Shown here piece by piece: positions 45,771 to 52,947 of a stretch of 64,000 nucleotides of DNA (position 1 is its first letter; the number at the start of each line of letters is the position of its first letter). Origin of the DNA: Chryseobacterium sp. BLS98 (GTDB taxonomy: Bacteria > Bacteroidota > Bacteroidia > Flavobacteriales > Weeksellaceae); NCBI RefSeq assembly GCF_001045445.1, contig NZ_LFNF01000005.1:372001-436000 (forward strand), written 5' to 3'. A model generated the notes under the pieces. The model made no database searches. It saw nothing but the letters and a program-made list of their open reading frames with translations, and was not told where the DNA came from. The position numbers and the translations under genes were made by a program.

Positions 45771-46424
45771 ATGAAATTTTTTATTGACACAGCCAATTTA
45801 GAGCAAATCAAAGAAGCAAGAGACCTTGGAATTCTGGATGGAGTAACCACCAATCCTTCCTTAATGGCAAAAGAAGGAATTCAGGGGAATGAGGCGATCA
45901 AAAACCATTATAAAACGATCTGTGAACTTGTAGACGGAGATATTTCTGCTGAAGTACTTTCCACAACTTATGAGGAAATGATCAAAGAAGGGGATGAACT
46001 GGCAGCAATCCACCCGAATATCGTAGTAAAGATCCCAATGATCAAAGACGGTATTAAAGCATTAAAATATTTTTCCGATAAAGGGATCAAAACGAACTGT
46101 ACCCTTATTTTCTCTCCAGGACAGGCTCTTTTAGCAGCTAAAGCAGGCGCTACTTATGTTTCCCCTTTCCTTGGAAGACTGGATGATATTTCTACAGACG
46201 GATTGGGTCTTATCCAGGAGATCAGATTAATTTTCGATAACTATATGTATGAAACTGAGATTCTGGCAGCATCTATCCGTCATTCTATGCACATCATCGA
46301 TTGTGCCAAGATCGGGGCAGATGTTATTACGTCTCCGCTTCCTCCGATCTTGAGCTTACTGAAGCACCCGCTAACAGACAGCGGTTTGGCTCAGTTTATT
46401 GCAGATTCCCAGAAATTAGCTTAA
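45771..46424 (+). CDS. tal: transaldolase, short (TalC/FSA-like) subfamily
   Basis: 217 residues, a compact TIM barrel. The Schiff-base lysine is Lys87 in [23 protein letters not shown] and VTTNPSLM are family blocks. Fructose-6-phosphate aldolases of this fold carry Gln and Tyr at two active-site positions; here they are Glu61 (SAEVLS) and Phe132 ([10 protein letters not shown]), the pair found in true short transaldolases such as that of Thermoplasma. The protein is therefore called transaldolase of the pentose phosphate pathway rather than FSA. Monocistronic with promoter and terminator. Confidence 0.93.
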   Translation: MKFFIDTANLEQIKEARDLGILDGVTTNPSLMAKEGIQGNEAIKNHYKTICELVDGDISAEVLSTTYEEMIKEGDELAAIHPNIVVKIPMIKDGIKALKYFSDKGIKTNCTLIFSPGQALLAAKAGATYVSPFLGRLDDISTDGLGLIQEIRLIFDNYMYETEILAASIRHSMHIIDCAKIGADVITSPLPPILSLLKHPLTDSGLAQFIADSQKLA

Positions 46425-46448
46425 TAATCGACTACAACTGAACATATA

Positions 46449-46478
46449 AATCCCGGAACTTCTGTTCCGGGATTTTCT
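46449..46478 (+). terminator. intrinsic terminator of tal
   Basis: Perfect 11-bp stem AATCCCGGAAC / GTTCCGGGATT around TTCT, followed by T-rich sequence. Confidence 0.88.
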
Positions 46479-46501
46479 TTATTAAAAAAATCTGATCTGA
46501 A

Positions 46502-47065
46502 TTATTTTTCATCTATATTTTTAATCACCCTGCACGGATTTCCTACAGCCACAACATGGTCCGGAATATTTTTGGTGACCACACTTCCGGCACCAATTAC
46601 CGCATTATTTCCAATGGTGACACCGGGCAGAACCACTACATTCCCTCCCAGCCATACATTATCACCAACCGTAATCGGATGGGCATATTCGAGGCCTTCA
46701 TTTCGCTGCTCTGCATTCAACGGATGTCCTGCGGTATAAAAACTGCAGTTGGGACCGATAAAAACATTATCTCCGAACTTCACTTTTGCGCAGTCTAAAA
46801 TAGTCAGGTTATGATTGGCATAGAAATTCTCACCGGTTTCAATATTATATCCGTAATCGCACCAGAAAGAAGGCTCTATGCAGATATTCTCTTTTGTACT
46901 TCCAAGAATTCTTTTGATCAATAGAGCTCTGTTTTGAGTATCAGAATTTTTTAAGGCATTATATTCCAGACACAGATCTTTGCATGCGATCCGTTCGCTG
47001 ATCAGCTGTTCGTCATAATTTGCGTTGTATAAAAGTCCGGCCTCGCATTTTTCCTTTTCTGTCAT
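46502..47065 (-). CDS. maa: maltose/galactoside O-acetyltransferase-like hexapeptide enzyme
   Basis: 187 residues. An N-terminal Mac domain (about 1-55; MTEKEKCEAGLLYNANYDEQ) is followed by left-handed beta-helix hexapeptide repeats (about 75-180) with FYTAGHPLNAEQRN, which holds the catalytic His, and IGAGSVVTKNIPDHVVAVGNPCR at the end. It acetylates a sugar hydroxyl from acetyl-CoA; maltose or glucose is the usual assayed acceptor, the natural one is unknown. A heptamer repeat lies just upstream. Confidence 0.9.
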   Translation of the reverse strand: MTEKEKCEAGLLYNANYDEQLISERIACKDLCLEYNALKNSDTQNRALLIKRILGSTKENICIEPSFWCDYGYNIETGENFYANHNLTILDCAKVKFGDNVFIGPNCSFYTAGHPLNAEQRNEGLEYAHPITVGDNVWLGGNVVVLPGVTIGNNAVIGAGSVVTKNIPDHVVAVGNPCRVIKNIDEK

Positions 47066-47072
47066 GGTTGGG

Positions 47073-47100
47073 GTTTAAAGTTTAAGGTTTAAGGTTTAAA
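47073..47100. repeat. heptamer tandem repeat (GTTTAAR)4 ahead of maa
   Basis: Four units GTTTAAA, GTTTAAG, GTTTAAG, GTTTAAA, beginning 8 bases upstream of the maa start codon (gene on the minus strand), so probably within its leader or core promoter. Confidence 0.85.
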
Positions 47101-47121
47101 ATTACGATAATCCGCAAAAAT

Positions 47122-47147
47122 AAAGGATGGTCATTAATAACCATCCT
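47122..47147 (-). terminator. intrinsic terminator of the GLPGLI gene
   Basis: Stem AGGATGGT / ACCATCCT with loop; on the minus strand a T-rich run follows. 25 bases past the stop at 47172. Confidence 0.75.
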
Positions 47148-47171
47148 GCTGTATCTTAAAAATCATAGAAT

Positions 47172-48077
47172 TTACTTCGTCAAATCCGGTTCGATCGGGT
47201 TGTTATTTTTTTGAAGTGATTCTTTGGTTCTTTTTTCCATTTCTTTAAATACCTGATTGGGGTCTGACAGTTCTTTCCCGTCCTGGGTTTTCATCTTAAA
47301 TACCATTTTTGTATTGGAATCTCCACCATTTTTCATCATCATTTCTCTCATATTTTTGGTAGGATCGTTCACATAAGCTTTCCAAACTTTTTTGTACTGG
47401 TCTTTGGTAATTTCCAGTTCTTTGGTTCCCATTCCCAGTATTCTTACATTATCCGGAAGCTGGGCTTCATTTTCCTCTGCTGGATTCGGTATTGTTTTAT
47501 TTCCTACCAAGGTCATAACATGCGATCCGGTAGCATCCTCTATCTTTACGATCAGTCCCGGAAGGCCATAAAATTTATAAGGTCCGTCCTGAAAAGGGAT
47601 ATCTGATGAAAACCAGGCTGTCCATTCTCTTCCGCCATAGCTTGTCACAGCTTTCTGGGTATTGTATTCGCCTATTTTCTGTTTATCCGGAAGGATTTTC
47701 CATTCCGGTTTTTTATCTTCCGCAATTTTGTATTTATCTGTGCTGATATTGGTAAAAAGGTAAGTTTTGAATTCAGGATAGCTTTTGGTCACTTTGTACG
47801 AAACCTGTCCCGGTCTTTCTCTTCGGTTGATGCTGATGTTTCCGCTCCCTGAATTTATTTGCTTCTGCAAATCTGCCCTTGAAGTGGAATCTGCAATGAA
47901 TTTATCATGACTGTAATAGGAGGAACCGGCTTTATTAATGTCCAGGAGCATCATTTCCTTTTTCACATCTTCCTTATTGTTCGAATCGGGAATAAACTTA
48001 TATTCATAAAAGAATCTGTTGGTCTGGGCTCCGGCAAGCATTCCCAGAAGTAAAAAAAATAAAATTTTTGTTTTCAT
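47172..48077 (-). CDS. GLPGLI family secreted protein
   Basis: 301 residues with a signal peptide ending LAGAQ. The family signature is seen intact: WTAWFSSDIPFQDGPYKF followed by YGLPGLIVKI (about residue 190), preceded by the WKILPDKQKIGEYNTQKA block. GLPGLI proteins are exported Bacteroidota proteins of unknown function. The gene lies 61 bases downstream of the M56 peptidase gene, separated from it by a hairpin that could partly terminate transcription. Confidence 0.9.
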   Translation of the reverse strand: MKTKILFFLLLGMLAGAQTNRFFYEYKFIPDSNNKEDVKKEMMLLDINKAGSSYYSHDKFIADSTSRADLQKQINSGSGNISINRRERPGQVSYKVTKSYPEFKTYLFTNISTDKYKIAEDKKPEWKILPDKQKIGEYNTQKAVTSYGGREWTAWFSSDIPFQDGPYKFYGLPGLIVKIEDATGSHVMTLVGNKTIPNPAEENEAQLPDNVRILGMGTKELEITKDQYKKVWKAYVNDPTKNMREMMMKNGGDSNTKMVFKMKTQDGKELSDPNQVFKEMEKRTKESLQKNNNPIEPDLTK

Positions 48078-48094
48078 AATTTGAATTTATTAAT

Positions 48095-48131
48095 AAAAAA
48101 AGCTTTGCCAATATACAATTAACAAAGCTTT
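48095..48131 (-). terminator. hairpin at the end of the M56 gene
   Basis: AAAGCTTTG (48099-48107) pairs with CAAAGCTTT (48123-48131); seven T follow on the minus strand. The loop is 15 bases, so termination may be partial. Confidence 0.65.
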
Positions 48132-48138
48132 GTGGTAC

Positions 48139-50031
48139 TTATTTCTTTGTCTGAACTCTTATTTCTCCTCTTTTTACACCGTATGTATTTTCTTTATTAA
48201 CCGTGAAACTGGCAATTTTATCAGGCTTTATTGCTTCAAATTCAGTTTTGCTGACTTCTTTTCCGTCAACGAAAACTTTTATATCATCCCAGTCATTATT
48301 TATTTTAAACTTCTTCACACCGTTCACGGCAATATTTCCTGCAGCATCCTTCTTAATATAATCTGCCTGAAGCTCCATGGTTCTGCTTATTGGAAATGGT
48401 TTATCAGAACCTGAGCTTTTAAAGAAGTATACATTTCCCCTGGCGCCTTCCGAAATTCTTTTTAATGCTTCCTGTCTTGCTTCTTCGCCTATTTTTCTTG
48501 CTTTTTCTCCATCAATTCTTGCCTTTTCACCCTCAATTCTTGCTCTTTCTCCGGCTATTCTTCCTATTTCACCAGCTTTCATACCTTCGATACGGGCTTT
48601 CTCTCCTTCTATCCTGGCTTTTGCTGCCACTTTCATAGCTTTGCCTGCTTCTGCCATCACCTTACGTACTTCTTCTTTTTCTTTAGGGCTCAGGTCATTA
48701 TAATTAACCGTATTGTTATTTTTAAAATAAACTACCCTCGGTTCTTTTGGTGGTGTAGGTGGAACCGGCAGTTTGCTTATTTTTGAAGCCTTTCTTGCCG
48801 CCCTTTTTGCCTCTTTTTCTATTTTACGAAGCTCTTTTTTATCAAGAGGATCCATATTTTCAAGTTCCTTCATCTGATTCTTCCATTCAGCAGAATTGAA
48901 ATATTTATCCACTTCAACATCGGCAGACATCTCTCCTATTTCTGATGCCAGGTTGCTTATTTCTTCAATTTTCTTATCGAAGGCATCGCTTTCAGGTTCC
49001 AGACCTTCCAGTTCCTTCTCCTTTTCTTTTAACTTTTTTTCAATTTCAGCCAGTTTTGTATGGTCAGCCGGTGATACGGTTTTCAATCCTGTAGTTTTTT
49101 CAGGTCTTATCGTATCTTTCTTGATTTCTGAAACTACATTTTTTATAGAAAGGTTGGTTTCTTTGATTTCTTTGTTCTTGGCATTTACCATATAGGCAAA
49201 AGCTACTGAAAATAAAACCGGTAAGGCAAAAATTCTTCGCGCATATCCGAATTTGGTTTTTGGTTTTTGTAACATTTTAAGTCGTTTTTTTAGATTTGAA
49301 TTTAGAAACGGACTGGCAGCAGGCAACTGTGTTCCGGAAAAGTGGCTTGCTAAAAGCATCTGCGCAAATGCTTTGGTATCCGATTGTTTTACGGCTTTTT
49401 TATCAGCCAGGTATTCATGGATCAGACTGATCTCTTTTTTGATGATATGAAAAAACGGATTGAACCAGAACACAGAGGTAATAATTTCAATAAAGATCTT
49501 ATCGAAAGAGTGTTTCTGCTCAATATGAACCATTTCATGTTTTAAAATCTGCTCTCCTACATCGGAATTCAGCATAATGGTGTTTTTCCAGAAGAGGTTT
49601 TTAAAGTATGAAAACGGAGCTTCGGTCAGGTCTGTACGGTAAAAATTGATGCCGTCAAAACTTTCTTTCTGAAACTGTTTTTTAAGTTTCCGGATCTTAA
49701 GAATCCCGAAAATCAACTTCCCTAAAAAATAGAGAGAAACCAGTCCCAGAGCTGAAAAAATAATTCTAAAATAAATGTGGCCATTGTCTAGGTTTTTTTC
49801 TGTGTTAAAATTCTGTATTTTGTCAAGAAGCATATACATATCACTGTTCACTTCTATGGTAAAATCGTCTACCCTGATCAGGGGCAGCAGCAATGACACT
49901 ATCATGGCAAACAGAAGGTAAAATCTGTTGTAATGATGGAATGTCTTGTCTTTTAAAGACAACTGATAGTATAAGAACATTACACCGGAGCACACAATTA
50001 CTTTTCCCAAGTATAAAAATACAGTTTCCAT
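48139..50031 (-). CDS. M56 (BlaR1-like) membrane metallopeptidase with repeat-rich coiled region
   Basis: 630 residues. Three or four membrane helices (about 5-25, 35-53, 88-110, 265-285) surround the gluzincin site HEMVH (165-169) with Glu/His-rich follow-up. In place of the penicillin-binding domain of staphylococcal BlaR1 there is a long charged helical region, including imperfect heptads of the ARIEGEK type (about 485-545), and a C-terminal segment resembling a TonB-receptor plug (VFVDGKEVSKTEFEA, IRVQTKK). By analogy it cleaves BlaI after sensing an envelope signal. Its gene begins 6 bases after blaI stops. Confidence 0.9.
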   Translation of the reverse strand: METVFLYLGKVIVCSGVMFLYYQLSLKDKTFHHYNRFYLLFAMIVSLLLPLIRVDDFTIEVNSDMYMLLDKIQNFNTEKNLDNGHIYFRIIFSALGLVSLYFLGKLIFGILKIRKLKKQFQKESFDGINFYRTDLTEAPFSYFKNLFWKNTIMLNSDVGEQILKHEMVHIEQKHSFDKIFIEIITSVFWFNPFFHIIKKEISLIHEYLADKKAVKQSDTKAFAQMLLASHFSGTQLPAASPFLNSNLKKRLKMLQKPKTKFGYARRIFALPVLFSVAFAYMVNAKNKEIKETNLSIKNVVSEIKKDTIRPEKTTGLKTVSPADHTKLAEIEKKLKEKEKELEGLEPESDAFDKKIEEISNLASEIGEMSADVEVDKYFNSAEWKNQMKELENMDPLDKKELRKIEKEAKRAARKASKISKLPVPPTPPKEPRVVYFKNNNTVNYNDLSPKEKEEVRKVMAEAGKAMKVAAKARIEGEKARIEGMKAGEIGRIAGERARIEGEKARIDGEKARKIGEEARQEALKRISEGARGNVYFFKSSGSDKPFPISRTMELQADYIKKDAAGNIAVNGVKKFKINNDWDDIKVFVDGKEVSKTEFEAIKPDKIASFTVNKENTYGVKRGEIRVQTKK

Positions 50032-50037
50032 GATCAG

Positions 50038-50403
50038 TTAGTTTTTCTTTTTGAGTTCGTTTAATAGCATTTCCAGGTCTTCTACCGTCATTTCATTCTT
50101 TTCTACAAGGAAAGAAACCGCACTTTTGTAAGAACCTTTAAAATAATTTTTAACAAGGCTTTTCATGGTTTTCCCGGAATACTGTTCTTTGGTAACCAAC
50201 GGGAAATATTCATGCTGCCTGCCGTATACATGATAATCTACAAATTCTTTGTCTTTCAGGACTTTTAAAATCGTAGAAACCGTATTGGTATGCGGCTTCG
50301 GTTCCGGAAAGAGGTCCAGAATATCTTTCAGGAAACCTTTTTCGAGTTTCCATAAATACTGCATCACCTGTTCTTCTGCTTTTGTTAAATTCTGAATTTT
50401 CAT
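50038..50403 (-). CDS. BlaI/MecI/CopY family repressor
   Basis: 121 residues: winged HTH (about 5-75; LTKAEEQVMQYLWKLEKGF, HTNTVSTILKVLKDKEFV) and a C-terminal dimerisation helix pair (about 85-120). It should repress its own operon until cleaved by the M56 peptidase encoded 6 bases downstream. Two palindromes and a promoter are visible just upstream of its ATG. The metallo-beta-lactamase gene is 10 kb away and is not clearly in this regulon. Confidence 0.93.
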   Translation of the reverse strand: MKIQNLTKAEEQVMQYLWKLEKGFLKDILDLFPEPKPHTNTVSTILKVLKDKEFVDYHVYGRQHEYFPLVTKEQYSGKTMKSLVKNYFKGSYKSAVSFLVEKNEMTVEDLEMLLNELKKKN

Positions 50404-50427
50404 ATCCTGCTTATTTTTATCATAAAT

Positions 50428-50472
50428 GTGATATCTAATTCATATCACTAATAAATTAGTTATACAAATGTA
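50428..50472 (-). promoter_or_regulatory. blaI promoter and probable BlaI operators
   Basis: -7 box TACATTTG (complement of 50465-50472). Directly at the predicted start of transcription is the perfect palindrome ACTAATAAATTAGT arms ACTAAT/ATTAGT (50447-50460). Just downstream is a second inverted repeat, GTGATAT-N7-ATATCAC (50428-50448). Their position suits repression of the operon by BlaI. Confidence 0.65.
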
Positions 50473-50729
50473 GAAATAAAATGGATTGAAACAACTATTT
50501 TTTTAGTGATAAAGAACGAAACAATATAAGTTATTGAAAATCAGGCAAATAAATTTTATTAAAATATGTTAAATTTTTAATATACCTCATTTATTGCCTG
50601 TTTAATATGCAGGAAAACTTCATAAATGGCTATAAATTCTTAAAACTTGTTAAATTTTATTAAATAAAATTAAAATGAATTTGTTTAAAGTGAGAAAATA
50701 TATTTATTTTAGTGCTTTAAAAATTTCTC
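50473..50729. other. AT-rich intergenic region upstream of the hypothetical secreted protein
   Basis: About 257 bases that, with the blaI control region, form the divergent gap between blaI and the 50730 gene. Very A/T-rich; TTAAATTTT-type words recur, but I see no reading frame, stable hairpin or clear -7 box. Confidence 0.5.
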
Positions 50730-51314
50730 ATGAAAAGATATAACTTATTGATTGTACTATTGCTGCTTATTTTTAACGTTACTACAGCTCAAAAAAAGAA
50801 GAATTCCCCGGCTGCAGATCTCAGTGTCTTAAAGGAAACCAAAACGAAGATTGAAAACACAGTTCCATTGGTCATCAAGCATCTTCAGACTATTGCTGAT
50901 AAGGAGGGGGACAATAATATCCTTAACAACGGAAAAACAGCTTTAGGAAAAGAATATGGTATCCTGGAATCTGAATGGTTCCTGTACAGAAATAATATGA
51001 AGAACTGTATTCTGAACAATTCTTCCAAAAAAGCTAAAAAATGTATGGAATATCATACACAATACTTAAGAAATACATTCATCAACTATAACAATTATAT
51101 CTCAAACCTTACCAGAAAGAACGGATACCTTGGTGTGGAAGGTGATACGAAATTTGATTTCAAGCCGGCAGATATCGCTACAAAACTAAGCGAAGCTTAT
51201 TTCAACGCCAGTGATGCTGCAGGAAGAATGAAGGGAGACCAGAAAAAAGAATTTTTAGGACAGACCATGTCTGATGATAACAAACTTGCTCCTTACAGTC
51301 AGTTAGCTCAATAA
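50730..51314 (+). CDS. hypothetical secreted protein
   Basis: 194 residues with a signal peptide (MKRYNLLIVLLLLIFNVTTAQ). The mature part is helical and basic, with two Cys (in NCILN and KCMEYH) that may form a disulfide. No domain is recognised. It has its own terminator and no operon partner. Function unknown. Confidence 0.8.
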   Translation: MKRYNLLIVLLLLIFNVTTAQKKKNSPAADLSVLKETKTKIENTVPLVIKHLQTIADKEGDNNILNNGKTALGKEYGILESEWFLYRNNMKNCILNNSSKKAKKCMEYHTQYLRNTFINYNNYISNLTRKNGYLGVEGDTKFDFKPADIATKLSEAYFNASDAAGRMKGDQKKEFLGQTMSDDNKLAPYSQLAQ

Positions 51315-51334
51315 AATCAGCCTAAACGATAATG

Positions 51335-51362
51335 ATCCTGCTTCTTTAAGCAGGATTTTTTA
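51335..51362 (+). terminator. intrinsic terminator of the hypothetical secreted protein gene
   Basis: 9-bp stem ATCCTGCTT / AAGCAGGAT followed by TTTTTT. Confidence 0.85.
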
Positions 51363-51378
51363 TTTTACAGCTTCAAAT

Positions 51379-51410
51379 AAAAAAAGAGAACCGCAGATGC
51401 CGTTCTCTCT
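51379..51410 (-). terminator. orphan minus-strand terminator
   Basis: On the minus strand AGAGAAC and GTTCTCT pair around GGCATCTGCG and are followed by seven T. No convincing minus-strand gene ends here, so it suggests an unannotated minus-strand transcript from 51411-51815, or bidirectional backup of the neighbouring terminator. Confidence 0.6.
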
Positions 51411-51452
51411 ATAGTTAGAATATATACAAACATTAATCATTATTATATCCTA

Positions 51453-51563
51453 ATGAAAAATTTAAGTCCTGAGAAAAAGATCTCCGCCGGAAGGCTGTTA
51501 TGTATTAATCATAAAAACATTCGGGAAAAAGTAGAAAATGAGGCGGAGATCTTAAAAACATAA
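51453..51563 (+). CDS. possible 36-residue peptide with a bacteriocin-like leader
   Basis: MKNLSPEKKISAGRLLC at the N-terminus resembles the MKNLxxLxxxxxKxIxGG leaders of small bacteriocin-like peptides common in Chryseobacterium, with SAG where GG is expected. The remainder is charged and contains one Cys. There is no good -7 box or other support, and the ORF lies inside an inverted repeat, so it may be chance. Confidence 0.25.
   Translation: MKNLSPEKKISAGRLLCINHKNIREKVENEAEILKT
51477..51553. other. 12-bp perfect inverted repeat enclosing 53 bases (possible structured RNA)
   Basis: AAGATCTCCGCC (51477-51488) and GGCGGAGATCTT (51542-51553) are exact complements. The minus-strand reading is followed by TTTTT. 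The gap 51315-51819 otherwise contains a small AACCGG/CCGGTT repeat near 51577-51590 and no confident gene. Confidence 0.5.
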
Positions 51564-51783
51564 ATAGGCTCTGAAACCGGTCTCCCGGTTAATTAAGAGC
51601 TGTACAAAAATATGATTTTGGAGCTGTCCCGCTAAAAAAAGGATGTAGAATTAAATAACATGCTTTGTAGAAGTAATACTACTTTTGAGACAATAGAGGA
51701 CACAGCATTGAATACTTTTAAATAATAAATTTCATTTATACAGATTATAAAATACAGCACGTTTCGGATTTTATAACCGCAGC

Positions 51784-51791
51784 TAACTTTG
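51784..51791 (+). promoter_or_regulatory. -7 promoter box of the 2OG oxygenase operon
   Basis: TAACTTTG, an exact TAnnTTTG match, 28 bases before the ATG at 51820. Confidence 0.6.
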
Positions 51792-51819
51792 GATCTTTGC
51801 ATCACTCTATACAATAGTT

Positions 51820-52533
51820 ATGAATGATATTATCCGAAGAATTGAAAACATAGATTGGGCAACCGTCACTGATAACCTACATCAAACTGGCTATGCCATT
51901 GTTCCTGAACTGTTATCAGATGATGAATGTGAAGCATTGAAATCAGAATACCATGCATCAGATTTATACCGGAAAACAGTAGTAATGGCCCGCCATCGTT
52001 TTGGATTGGGCGAATATAAATATTTCAATTATCCCCTTCCCGCTCTGATCCAGACTATAAGAACACGGATGTACCCGCATCTCGTTCCTGTTGCCAATGC
52101 TTGGTTTAAGGCACTGAACATCAACATAGATTTTCCACCGGAACATTCGGCATTGCTTCAGCAGTGTCACAGCAAAGGGCAGCATAAAGCAACCGTATTA
52201 ATTTTAAAATACGGAAAAGGAGGCTTCAATACCTTACACCAGGACCTCTACGGAGATATTTACTTTCCCATCCAGATTGTTTTAATGCTGAACGAGCCAG
52301 GAAAAGACTTTACAGGTGGGGAACTTGTACTTACACAGCAGATTCCAAGAGCACAGTCCAAAGCAATAGTTTTAAATCCGGAGAAAGGAGACGCCCTGAT
52401 TTTCACAACGCATTTCAAACCTGAAAAGGGAGTTAAAGGCTATTACAGGGTAAATATGAAACATGGCGTCAGTGAGGTAAAAGAAGGCAACCGCTATACA
52501 TTGGGAATTATTTTTCATGATGCTGTCAGTTGA
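51820..52533 (+). CDS. 2-oxoglutarate/Fe(II)-dependent oxygenase (COG3826-like)
   Basis: 237 residues with a double-stranded beta-helix core: iron ligands His140 and Asp142 in TLHQDLYG and His215 in NMKHGVSEV, with Arg225 (RYTLGIIFHD) to bind 2-oxoglutarate. The N-terminus (NLHQTGYAIVPELLSDDEC) is that of prolyl-hydroxylase-like enzymes. An Ada-type zinc protein gene begins 3 bases after its stop, suggesting a role in handling alkylated nucleic acid or protein, but it is not an AlkB by its motif spacing. Substrate unknown. Confidence 0.87.
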   Translation: MNDIIRRIENIDWATVTDNLHQTGYAIVPELLSDDECEALKSEYHASDLYRKTVVMARHRFGLGEYKYFNYPLPALIQTIRTRMYPHLVPVANAWFKALNINIDFPPEHSALLQQCHSKGQHKATVLILKYGKGGFNTLHQDLYGDIYFPIQIVLMLNEPGKDFTGGELVLTQQIPRAQSKAIVLNPEKGDALIFTTHFKPEKGVKGYYRVNMKHGVSEVKEGNRYTLGIIFHDAVS

Positions 52534-52536
52534 TCT

Positions 52537-52779
52537 ATGAAACGGCATACTGAAATTTCAGCCACCGTCTTAAGGAGTAAAATCAGAAGTAGGGAAATTA
52601 ATTTCGGCGGAAATTCAAAATTAAAAATCTATGGTTTGCTCAGCTGCTCCTCCGGTAAAAGAATGAAAACAGAAAACAGGATCTTTTTTAAATCCGAAAA
52701 GGAAGCTCTGGAAAATAATTACCGTCCCTGTGGGCATTGCATGAGAGAAAAATATAAACAATGGAAAAATAAATTATAA
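52537..52779 (+). CDS. Ada-like metal-binding domain protein
   Basis: 80 residues. The segment from IYGLLSCSSGKRM to NYRPCGHCMREKY follows the N-terminal zinc module of Ada (GIFCxPSCxSR ... FRPCxRC). Cys37, Cys65 and Cys68 are kept; the Ada methyl-acceptor Cys position is not matched by a cysteine, so the suicidal methyltransferase step of Ada is unlikely. It could be a DNA-binding zinc module only. Starts 3 bases after the 2OG oxygenase stop, hence one transcript. Confidence 0.78.
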   Translation: MKRHTEISATVLRSKIRSREINFGGNSKLKIYGLLSCSSGKRMKTENRIFFKSEKEALENNYRPCGHCMREKYKQWKNKL

Positions 52780-52892
52780 CCTGCAAATGTTAAAGATGTA
52801 TTGCAATTCTAAATACAAAGGCATTAAGATAGGAATACTAAATCTTTAATAAACTGTATTTTAACATAATAAAAAATTCTAAAATTTACGAG

Positions 52893-52908
52893 TTCCCATA
52901 ATTGGGAA
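52893..52908 (+). promoter_or_regulatory. palindrome over the promoter of the second GLPGLI gene
   Basis: TTCCCATAATTGGGAA is a perfect palindrome (arms TTCCCA/TGGGAA, 4-base centre). TTG inside it is 18 bases before TAATATTG (52923-52930), a near-consensus -7 box, so a bound factor would cover the -33 element. Confidence 0.5.
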
Positions 52909-52947
52909 TAAAAAACATTTTGTAATATTGAGATACATAAATTAAGT

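Noticed and set aside
48377-48703. Plus-strand frame with Ser/Pro/Phe repeats
   Set aside because: It is the antisense image of the ARIEGEK repeats in the M56 gene.
48139-50403. Classical BlaR1-BlaI beta-lactam sensor pair controlling the metallo-beta-lactamase
   Set aside because: The M56 protein lacks a penicillin-binding domain and the beta-lactamase gene is 10 kb away with a different upstream palindrome.
51632-51814. 60-codon minus-strand frame in the 51.3-51.8 kb gap
   Set aside because: Its start overlaps the promoter of the 2OG oxygenase gene, it has no -7 box and its composition is random; the orphan terminator is 220 bases past its stop. Kept only as part of the gap finding.
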